Below are positions 1-5,541 of a DNA stretch of 11,988 nucleotides, piece by piece; the first letter of the stretch is position 1; each line of letters starts with the position of its first letter. This DNA is from Candidatus Manganitrophaceae bacterium (lineage in GTDB: Bacteria > Nitrospirota > Nitrospiria > SBBL01 > Manganitrophaceae), in contig SCUR01000430.1 of NCBI GenBank assembly GCA_004297235.1, positions 1 through 11,988 of the forward strand. Reading direction: 5' to 3'. Under the pieces are notes generated by a model. The model was not told the origin of the DNA. It did not search any database and saw nothing but the letters and a program-made list of their open reading frames with translations. A program made the translations under genes and the position numbers.

Positions 1-621
1 GTTCGCAAAGAGGGGGATGACGCCATTCACATGGAGGTTCTTTGCGGCAGGAGAGACCGTCTCTTCGACCGCCCGATTTTCCTCGGAAGGCGCCGGGCCT
101 TGGCCATGGGAGGATTCCGACGACGCAACCGGCTGCCCTTCCTCCGCCAAAGAGGTCCGCTCAATTTCAAACGGGATCTCTTCGGCCGGGGGAGTCATCG
201 CATCGGCTGGAACCTCGGTCGGTCTTGCATCGGGGATCGGCGCGGCGGCCGGAGCAGGAATATCCAAGATCATCTTCGGATCGGTTCGCCCCCGCGTCTC
301 CGCATGGAGACCCTGGAGCCGCTGCTTCGCCTCGGGATGAGTCGGCTCCAGGTTGAGGATCATCTTGTAGGCGGCGATCGCCTTCACCAAGAAACCGTTC
401 GACGAAAAGGCATTCCCGGCACTCATATACGCGGCGATCGCTTCCTTTTTCGCGCCGATCTTGGCGGAATAATCGCCGATGCGAAGCAGATACAGGGTGT
501 TCGTCGGATCAAGCCGCATCAGCTTCTTGAGGATCGCGACCGCCTCCGACCACTGGCTTTTCTTGATGCAGAGAAGAAGTTCTTCGTTCAGGGCGTCTCG
601 GGATTCTTTTTGAGCCGACAT
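1..621 (-). CDS. TPR-repeat protein, C-terminus cut by contig end (probable TPR / cyclic-nucleotide-binding protein)
   Basis: The frame is open from an ATG at 621 down to base 1, giving 207 residues with no stop, so the C-terminal part is missing. An AGAGG lies just upstream of the ATG. Residues about 9-105 form three helix-turn-helix TPR-like units; the second has the pattern RIGDYSAKIGAKKEAIAAY and the third AFSSNGFLVKAIAAYKMIL with LEP at its end. A low-complexity linker rich in Pro, Ala and Glu follows (about 110-195). The last residues before the cut, VIPLFAN, resemble the 'PLFs.L' entry to a cyclic-nucleotide-binding (Crp-type) domain. TPR-linker-CNB proteins are common in environmental Gram-negative bacteria, so that architecture is my inference; the TPR part is visible directly. 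There is no signal peptide, so it is probably cytoplasmic. It is transcribed away from the ammonia-lyase gene. Confidence 0.8.
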   Translation of the reverse strand, partial: MSAQKESRDALNEELLLCIKKSQWSEAVAILKKLMRLDPTNTLYLLRIGDYSAKIGAKKEAIAAYMSAGNAFSSNGFLVKAIAAYKMILNLEPTHPEAKQRLQGLHAETRGRTDPKMILDIPAPAAAPIPDARPTEVPADAMTPPAEEIPFEIERTSLAEEGQPVASSESSHGQGPAPSEENRAVEETVSPAAKNLHVNGVIPLFAN

Positions 622-665
622 GATCCTCTAACCTTTAATGCATACCGGGGTAGGAAATTGCCTAC

Positions 666-693
666 AGCCTAACATATTCTTTACAAAATGCAA
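666..693 (-). promoter_or_regulatory. Possible promoter for the TPR gene
   Basis: On the minus strand, TTGCAT (688-693) is followed after 16 bp by TAGGCT (666-671). A TG one base before the -10 gives an extended -10 arrangement. The -10 match is only moderate. Position and direction fit the gene starting at 621. A 15-bp dyad (TATCG, five bases, CGATA; 694-708) abuts the upstream side of the -35 and could be an operator. Confidence 0.3.
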
Positions 694-869
694 TATCGAT
701 TTCCGATAAGTCCCTTGAGTGAAGGCACGGTGCCGTCTCTCCCCATCGACCGTTAGACGCTCCCGGGCTGTCGAACAATATTCGCATTTTAACCGAATTG
801 GATATTCCAAAGAAAGAGATTGAAGATTCCACTCTAAAGGAGCTCCCGGAGAATCACGCGTCTCGCCCG

Positions 870-898
870 TTGCACTCCCGGGACGATTCCAATATAAT
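870..898 (+). promoter_or_regulatory. Probable promoter immediately upstream of the ammonia-lyase start
   Basis: A perfect TATAAT (893-898) lies exactly 17 bp after TTGCAC (870-875). The -35 matches the consensus only in TTG, but the spacer is ideal. The predicted transcription start is 905-906, which is the ATG chosen here for the ammonia-lyase. The mRNA would therefore be leaderless or nearly so. This also argues against the in-frame starts at 798 and 897, which lie upstream of or inside the promoter. Confidence 0.5.
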
Positions 899-905
899 GC
901 GCAAA

Positions 906-2411
906 ATGCGCCCCCTTCCTCTCAACGGGAATCATCTAAACCGCTCCGATTTTTATGAGGTGGTCCTCGAACGACGGCCTGTTCGCCTTGCACGGGAGGC
1001 GGTTGAAAAAATGCGCCGCTCCCGCCGGGTGGTGGAGAAGATGCTCTCGGAGCATCGGGTCGTTTATGGAATCACCACCGGCTTCGGGAAGCTGGCCGAT
1101 CAGAGAATCTCGGAGGGGGAGATTCGCCAACTTCAGACCAATCTCGTTCGAAGCCACGCCTGCGGGGTCGGACCTCCCCTCTCCGAAGCGCAAACCCGCG
1201 GCATCCTCCTTCTGCGGGCGCATGTATTGGCCGGCGGTCATTCGGGCGTTCGCCCGGTGGTGGTCGAGCGGCTGATTGAAATGCTCAATCGCTCCGTTCA
1301 TCCGGTCATTCCGAGCCGGGGCTCGGTCGGAGCGAGCGGAGACTTAATTCCCCTGGCCCATCTGGCCCAGCCTCTGATCGGGGAGGGAGAGGCGTTCTTC
1401 AACGGAAAACGGCTCCCGGGCGGTCGCGCGCTGCGCGAGGCCGGGATCGCGCCGATCACCCTGGAGGCGAAAGAGGGGCTGGCCCTGGTCAACGGAACCC
1501 AAGCCGCCCTCTCCCTGGGACTCCTTTCGCTTCAGGCGGCGGAGCGGCTGGCGGAAACCGCCGATGTGGCCGGGGCGATGTCGCTCGAAGCGCTGATGGG
1601 GACGCCGACCGCTTTCGATGTGCGGATTCAACGCCTGCGCCCCTACCCCGGCCAGCAGGAGGTCGCCCGGAAGATCCGCGCCCTGCTCGCAAAAAGCGAG
1701 ATCCGCGCCTCGCATGTCGCCTGCAGCCGCGTGCAAGACCCCTACTCTCTTCGCTGTATGCCGCAGGTCCACGGCGCGGTGCGGGATGCGATTGACCATG
1801 TTCGAGCGGTCTTGGAGATTGAAACCAACAGCATCACCGACAACCCGCTCGTCTTTCCGGAATCGGAGACGATCCTGGCGGGGGGGAACTTTCACGGACA
1901 CCCGATTGCCTTAGTCCTCGATCTCCTCGCCATCGGCCTCACCCACCTCGGGGTGATCTCGGAGCGGCGAATCGCCCAGCTGGTCGACCCGGAGTGGATC
2001 GACCTTCCTCGCTTTCTTACCCGACGGCCGGGCCTTCACTCCGGCTTAATGATGCCCCAGGTCGCCGCGGCGGCGCTCGCCTCCGAGTGCAAGCTGCTCG
2101 CGCACCCCGCCTCGGTCGATTCGATCCCGACCTCGGCGAATCAGGAAGATTATGTCAGCATGGCGATGGGCTCGGCGTTGAAGCTGGACCAAATCGTCTC
2201 GAATGTGGAAACCATCTTGGCGATCGAGCTGATCGCGGCAGCGCAGGGGGTGGCCTTTCATGCCCCGTTAAAGCCGGGCAAAGGAGTGATCGAGGCGATC
2301 AAACGACTCCGGGCAAAGGTCCCGCCGTTGGAAGAAGATCGCTCCTTGCGCGTCGAAATCGAAACCGTGAGCCGAATGATCGGGGAAGGTCTTTTTATCT
2401 TGGAGAGATGA
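906..2411 (+). CDS. hutH: Histidine ammonia-lyase (MIO-dependent)
   Basis: It deaminates L-histidine to trans-urocanate, the first step of histidine degradation, as a cytoplasmic homotetramer. From the ATG at 906 the protein has 501 residues, close to the family's usual 500-510. The MIO cofactor triad Ala-Ser-Gly is at 143-145 within GSVGASGDLIPLAH, against 142-144 in the Pseudomonas putida enzyme. Other active-site residues are visible: Tyr54 in YGITTGFG, His84 in RSHACGVG, Tyr280 and Arg283 in QDPYSLRC, the GNFHG loop, and Glu414 in SANQEDYVSM. This match in numbering is why I prefer 906 over the longer in-frame TTG at 798 or the ATG at 897. His84 and Glu414 favour histidine over phenylalanine or tyrosine. 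No hutU, hutI or hutG is near, and it stands alone between a divergent TPR gene and a convergent cluster. A related MIO aminomutase or lyase is less likely but possible. Confidence 0.93.
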   Translation: MRPLPLNGNHLNRSDFYEVVLERRPVRLAREAVEKMRRSRRVVEKMLSEHRVVYGITTGFGKLADQRISEGEIRQLQTNLVRSHACGVGPPLSEAQTRGILLLRAHVLAGGHSGVRPVVVERLIEMLNRSVHPVIPSRGSVGASGDLIPLAHLAQPLIGEGEAFFNGKRLPGGRALREAGIAPITLEAKEGLALVNGTQAALSLGLLSLQAAERLAETADVAGAMSLEALMGTPTAFDVRIQRLRPYPGQQEVARKIRALLAKSEIRASHVACSRVQDPYSLRCMPQVHGAVRDAIDHVRAVLEIETNSITDNPLVFPESETILAGGNFHGHPIALVLDLLAIGLTHLGVISERRIAQLVDPEWIDLPRFLTRRPGLHSGLMMPQVAAAALASECKLLAHPASVDSIPTSANQEDYVSMAMGSALKLDQIVSNVETILAIELIAAAQGVAFHAPLKPGKGVIEAIKRLRAKVPPLEEDRSLRVEIETVSRMIGEGLFILER

Positions 2412-2442
2412 GCGAGCGGAAGCAGCCGTTCGTTCACGGAGT

Positions 2443-2565
2443 CTAGCCGCCCCCCGCGAAGAATCGGCGCAGGAAGAAAAAATTCACCACGATGAGCGCG
2501 ACAAAGAGAACAAGAGAGAAGACAAAGTAATACCGCATCCGGTAGCGGCGCCAAAGCTTTCTCAT
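2443..2565 (-). CDS. 40-residue single-span membrane microprotein coupled to the CbpM-like gene
   Basis: This is a short open frame running from an ATG at 2565 to a TAG at 2443-2445. The start overlaps the stop of the upstream CbpM-like gene as ATGA (2562-2565). A GGGAG lies about 11 bases upstream, so coupling rather than an independent strong ribosome site probably drives translation. The N-terminus is strongly basic (MRKLWRRYRMR). It is followed by one hydrophobic helix (about 12-31, YYFVFSLVLFVALIVVNFFF) and a short RRF..GGG tail. By the positive-inside rule the N-terminus should be cytoplasmic. I do not recognise a family. The ATGA overlap and the clean charge-helix-charge layout support a real gene. 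It could anchor the chaperone pair at the membrane, but that is speculation. Confidence 0.6.
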   Translation of the reverse strand: MRKLWRRYRMRYYFVFSLVLFVALIVVNFFFLRRFFAGGG

Positions 2566-2906
2566 CGACCCGTTCGCTCCCGGCGCAACGCGGCGATCTC
2601 CCGCTCCATCCGCTCCAACTGATCCATCAGGTTCAGAATAATCTCGATGCCGCCGAGGTCGATCCGAAGCTGGTTTCGGAGCCGTTCGATCTTTGCGATA
2701 CGACGCAGGGTCTCCTGCGGGAAGAGCCGATCTTCTCCCCGAATCGGAGCAATCAGCCCCTCTTCCTTCATCCGGCGCAGCGACGCGGTCGAAAGACGGG
2801 TCATCCGGGCCAGCCCTTCCAGCGTGACACAGCAGACTTCCTCTCCCGAATCATCCTTTCGATAGACCACCCATTTTTGGATCGATCTCATTCCCGGCGT
2901 CATCAT
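2562..2906 (-). CDS. cbpM: CbpM-like MerR-family modulator of the DnaJ/CbpA co-chaperone
   Basis: In E. coli CbpM binds the J-domain of CbpA and blocks its stimulation of DnaK; related HspR proteins instead repress chaperone operons. This 114-residue protein has an N-terminal MerR-type winged helix (about 27-75: VTLEGLARMTRLSTASLRRMKEEGLI, then RLFPQETLRRI). A DLGGIEIILNLMDQLERME helix leading into a coiled coil (about 84-112) is typical of CbpM and HspR. The gene starts at 2906 with ATGATG, overlapping the DnaJ stop as ATGA. AAGGAG lies 5-6 bases upstream, so the two are translated together. Its own stop overlaps the start of the 40-residue membrane protein. Whether it binds DNA as well as the J-protein cannot be told from sequence. 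HspR is the main alternative identity. Confidence 0.82.
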   Translation of the reverse strand: MMTPGMRSIQKWVVYRKDDSGEEVCCVTLEGLARMTRLSTASLRRMKEEGLIAPIRGEDRLFPQETLRRIAKIERLRNQLRIDLGGIEIILNLMDQLERMEREIAALRRERTGR

Positions 2907-3940
2907 CGGTTCTCCTTCGCCAGACGCGCAAGCTCCTCATAAAGGCGTCGCTCCTCCGGCGTCACCCGCGCAGGCACATTGATTTCGAGCCGGACATAGA
3001 GATCCCCTCTCCCGTTCCCACGAATGGGGAGTCCCTTCCCGCGGAGACGAAACCGTTTTTCCCTGCGGCTGCCCGCCGGAATTTTCAAGGTTCCTTCGCC
3101 GTCGAGGGTCTGAATCCGGACCTCGGTCCCCAACACCGCTTCCCACGGCATGACTTCAATTTTGGTCTCCAGGTCATTTTGATTCAGAATTTTAAAACGG
3201 GGATGGGGCAAAAGACGGATGCGGATGAAGAGGTCTCCCGGAGGACCGCCGTTCTCTCCCGGCTCTCCCTGCCCGGCAAGCCGAACCCGATCTCCGTCGC
3301 GCGCGCCGGCGGGGATGTTGACCGTCAGATCCCGTTCCTCGACCACCCGGCCGGTTCCGCCGCAGCGGGGACAGGTCTGCTGCCCGACCACCCCCCGGCC
3401 GTTGCAGACGGGACAGAGCGACTGTCCCGCGAGCCGGACCCGCCGCTTCGCCCCGTGGACCCCCTCCTCCAAAGTGAGCTCCATCTCCGATTCGACATCG
3501 CTGCCGCGCATCGGGCGTGCGGCGCCGGCGCGGCCGAATCCCCCTCCTCTCCGGCGCCCCCCCCTCGTGTCGCCGAAGAGCGATTCGAAGAAATCGGAAA
3601 AACCGCCGAACCCTTCGAACCCTTCAAATCCACCTTCGTATCGAAAGTCCTCTCCCCTTGCTCTCGCGCCGCCCGCTCCAGGGGGCGGGGTAAAGTCCAT
3701 CCCTTCCTGCCACTGGGGCCCAAGCTGATCATATTTCGCCCGCTTCTTCGGGTCGCTGAGCACCTCGTTGGCCTCATTGAGCTCTTTGAATTTCCGCTCG
3801 GCCTCTTGCTTTCCGGCGCCCGTTTGGAGGTCGGGATGATATTTCCGCGCCAGCTTGCGATAGGCTTTTTTGATTTCGTCCGCGGAAGCGGTCCGGGGGA
3901 CTCCCAGGACCTCATAGTAATCCTTAAATTTCACCGCCAT
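2903..3940 (-). CDS. cbpA: DnaJ/CbpA-type co-chaperone with a half zinc finger
   Basis: J-proteins stimulate the ATPase of DnaK (Hsp70) and deliver unfolded clients. This one has 345 residues. The J-domain (about 5-72) carries the essential HPD at 35-37. A Gly/Phe region follows (about 80-145, with FEGFEGFGGF). Only two CxxCxGxG motifs are present, at C176-C179 (CPVCNGRG) and C190-C193 (CPRCGGTG); classical DnaJ has four, CbpA none. The two C-terminal substrate-binding folds follow to about 320. I place the start at the ATG at 3940 because it gives the standard opening MAVKFKDYYEVLG. The longer frame from 3955 needs a TTG with no ribosome site. The gene is coupled to the CbpM-like gene by ATGA and lies 70 bp downstream of a membrane-protein gene on the same strand. 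A weak TAGAAT in that gap (about 3980-3985) might be a -10 of its own. Confidence 0.9.
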   Translation of the reverse strand: MAVKFKDYYEVLGVPRTASADEIKKAYRKLARKYHPDLQTGAGKQEAERKFKELNEANEVLSDPKKRAKYDQLGPQWQEGMDFTPPPGAGGARARGEDFRYEGGFEGFEGFGGFSDFFESLFGDTRGGRRRGGGFGRAGAARPMRGSDVESEMELTLEEGVHGAKRRVRLAGQSLCPVCNGRGVVGQQTCPRCGGTGRVVEERDLTVNIPAGARDGDRVRLAGQGEPGENGGPPGDLFIRIRLLPHPRFKILNQNDLETKIEVMPWEAVLGTEVRIQTLDGEGTLKIPAGSRREKRFRLRGKGLPIRGNGRGDLYVRLEINVPARVTPEERRLYEELARLAKENR

Positions 3941-4010
3941 GGCAGCACCCAGCAAGAACGATATGGATTCTCTGAGATGATTCTAGCATCATCGGAAGGT
4001 GGAAAAAAGG

Positions 4011-4475
4011 CTATTTTTCTGCGGGATCTTCTGAAAGCGCGCCGGTCAGCGAGACCGGGCTGGGGGCGACCGCTTGCGCCGCTTTTTTCCGAAGGGCGCG
4101 GCTCGTTCTTAACCCAAAGAGCATCACCATCGTTCCCATCACCATATAGAGAAACGCGAGATAGAAATGGGCTTTCAGATCGATTGGAGAGCGGACCGTC
4201 TTGAGAACCAGATAGAGACGATAGCTCCAGATCATCAATAAGATCGATCCGGAACGGATGAGGGCAAGGGCGGCGCGGGGGGTGATCTCCTTCTTCCGCA
4301 AACCGACCCGAAGGATCGACGTGGCGATCCAAACAGAGAGGAGGGTGACGAGCAGGTGAGGGGCAAAGAAAGGATCCTCGGCGCGGGAGCGGAAAAGGAT
4401 AGAAATGCGGCCAAAACCGACCGCCAAAAGGATAAGACCCGATCCGGTTAAAAATTGTTGTGCGCGTTTTGACAT
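4011..4475 (-). CDS. Four-helix integral membrane protein of unknown function
   Basis: This 154-residue protein has four predicted transmembrane helices, at about 8-28, 39-59, 72-92 and 103-122. A soluble, basic-to-acidic tail follows (about 123-154). I chose the ATG at 4475 because AGGA lies 8 bases upstream and a promoter lies just beyond. The longer frame from 4529 would begin upstream of that promoter. Helix 3 and its flank read GSILLMIWSYRLYLVLK, which closely parallels a segment of the small membrane protein at 10887-11135. I recognise no family. It is the first gene of the minus-strand cluster and may be co-transcribed with the co-chaperone gene 70 bp downstream. Confidence 0.72.
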   Translation of the reverse strand: MSKRAQQFLTGSGLILLAVGFGRISILFRSRAEDPFFAPHLLVTLLSVWIATSILRVGLRKKEITPRAALALIRSGSILLMIWSYRLYLVLKTVRSPIDLKAHFYLAFLYMVMGTMVMLFGLRTSRALRKKAAQAVAPSPVSLTGALSEDPAEK

Positions 4476-4499
4476 GCGTTGAATCCTAATGGGAGAAAG

Positions 4500-4529
4500 A
4501 TCATAACACGACCTCCTCCTCGCAGGCAA
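4500..4529 (-). promoter_or_regulatory. Promoter for the four-helix membrane protein
   Basis: On the minus strand TTGCCT (4524-4529) and TATGAT (4500-4505) are 18 bp apart. A TG before the -10 makes an extended -10. The expected transcription start near 4493 leaves an untranslated leader of about 18 bases containing the AGGA ribosome site, which is consistent in every respect with the start at 4475. Confidence 0.55.
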
Positions 4530-4560
4530 GCAGGTCTCTTGAAATCTCTGGCAACCTTGC

Positions 4561-4589
4561 TTGTCTCCTCTTTCCTGTTATGTTAGAAT
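4561..4589 (+). promoter_or_regulatory. Promoter for the EEP-PLD lipid operon
   Basis: TTGTCT (4561-4566) and TAGAAT (4584-4589) are separated by 17 bp. TG at 4581-4582 gives an extended -10. Transcription should begin near 4596, leaving a leader of about 97 bases. That leader holds a perfect DnaA-box-like TTATCCACA at 4620-4628. This promoter is divergent from the one at 4500-4529, with only 31 bp between the two -35 boxes. Confidence 0.5.
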
Positions 4590-4692
4590 CAAGTTCGATT
4601 CAGATGCGCACTCACACGTTTATCCACATCGGCTCTCTTCTTCCCTTCACCCGTCAGACCTTTTTTGACCCGACCGAACGGACTCTGCTAAG

Positions 4693-5541
4693 ATGGATGT
4701 AGTATCAGCAACAGCGGAAAATCATTCGGAAGAGGCCGTTCTCTCCTCTCTGGATCGCTACGTGACCGTGATGACCTACAACATTCACCACGGGAGAGGA
4801 CGGGACGGCCGAGTCAACCTAAAGCGGATTTGCAGCGTCATCCAAGAAGGCAAACCCGATGTCGTCGCCCTTCAAGAGGTCGATCGAGGGATGACGCGCA
4901 GCGAACGGCTCGATCAGGGTCGGGAATTGGCCGATCTGCTCGAAATGCATCATGTGGCCGGACACAACTGGTATCTGGGGGAAGGGGCGTACGGGAATGT
5001 CTTCCTCTCCCGATGGCCGGTTACCATCGTGGGAAATCTCGATCTGAGTGTCCCGGGGCGCGAGCCGAGGGGCTGTCTGCTTACCGAAGTCCATCACGGC
5101 TCCTCCCTCCTGTTGGTTGCTTCGGTGCACCTGGGTCTCGGAATGGCAGAGAGAAAACGGCAGTCCTTGACGATTTTGAATCAATTGAGGATGCTCTACA
5201 CGGATGAGCCGATCTTGATCATGGGAGATTTCAATAGCCTCTCCTTCTCATCGATCGTGCGCCGTTTCCGGTCCTCCTACATCGATGTCTTCGAAGAGGT
5301 CGGTGTCGGACGGCGATCGACCTATCGGAAGGTCGGCCTTCCTCTCCGGCTCGATTATATCTACGCTTCCGATCACCTCCTCCCGGTGAAGGCCCATGTG
5401 CTGCGCACGCAGACCGCTTCGGTCGCTTCTGATCACTTTCCGCTGATTGCGCAATTCCTGTGGAAGGAGCGAGATGAACGCCGAGAAGACGATCAAACCG
5501 GGGAGGAACTGTTATCGAATCGCTCAGGCCGACCAGATTGA
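4693..5541 (+). CDS. Endonuclease/exonuclease/phosphatase (EEP) family hydrolase, YbhP-like
   Basis: The EEP fold contains metal-dependent phosphodiesterases and phosphomonoesterases acting on nucleic acids or lipids. All signature residues are present in this 282-residue protein: Asn30 in MTYNIHHGRG, Glu62 in ALQEVD, His146 in ASVHLGLG, Asp179 and Asn181 in IMGDFNS, Asp221 in LDYIYAS, and Asp247-His248 in SDHFP. There is no signal peptide. The first 24 residues precede the fold and the ribosome site before 4693 is weak, so the true start could be slightly downstream. The last 23 codons overlap the following PLD gene by 68 bases in another frame. E. coli pairs a similar EEP gene (ybhP) with the cardiolipin synthase clsB, so a role in phospholipid turnover is likelier here than DNA repair. 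That role is inferred from context. It heads a two-gene operon. Confidence 0.85.
   Translation: MDVVSATAENHSEEAVLSSLDRYVTVMTYNIHHGRGRDGRVNLKRICSVIQEGKPDVVALQEVDRGMTRSERLDQGRELADLLEMHHVAGHNWYLGEGAYGNVFLSRWPVTIVGNLDLSVPGREPRGCLLTEVHHGSSLLLVASVHLGLGMAERKRQSLTILNQLRMLYTDEPILIMGDFNSLSFSSIVRRFRSSYIDVFEEVGVGRRSTYRKVGLPLRLDYIYASDHLLPVKAHVLRTQTASVASDHFPLIAQFLWKERDERREDDQTGEELLSNRSGRPD

Noticed and set aside
31..672. 213-residue plus-strand open frame at the left edge
   Set aside because: It is antisense to the TPR gene, whose repeats and ribosome site are convincing; composition is Arg-rich and without motifs.
628..810. 60-residue minus-strand frame in the gap before the ammonia-lyase
   Set aside because: It has no ribosome site or recognisable motif and lies over the proposed promoter and dyads of the TPR gene.
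798..905. N-terminal extension of the ammonia-lyase from a TTG at 798 or an ATG at 897
   Set aside because: The extra residues do not resemble the family, the 897 ATG is embedded in a TATAAT, and active-site numbering fits the start at 906.
3941..4010. Heat-shock type promoter or CIRCE element before the co-chaperone gene
   Set aside because: Neither the sigma-32 pattern nor the CIRCE inverted repeat is present; only a weak TAGAAT with a poor -35 can be seen.
3179..4204. 341-residue plus-strand open frame opposite the co-chaperone and membrane-protein genes
   Set aside because: It spans two real minus-strand genes and their promoter gap, has low-complexity composition and no motif.
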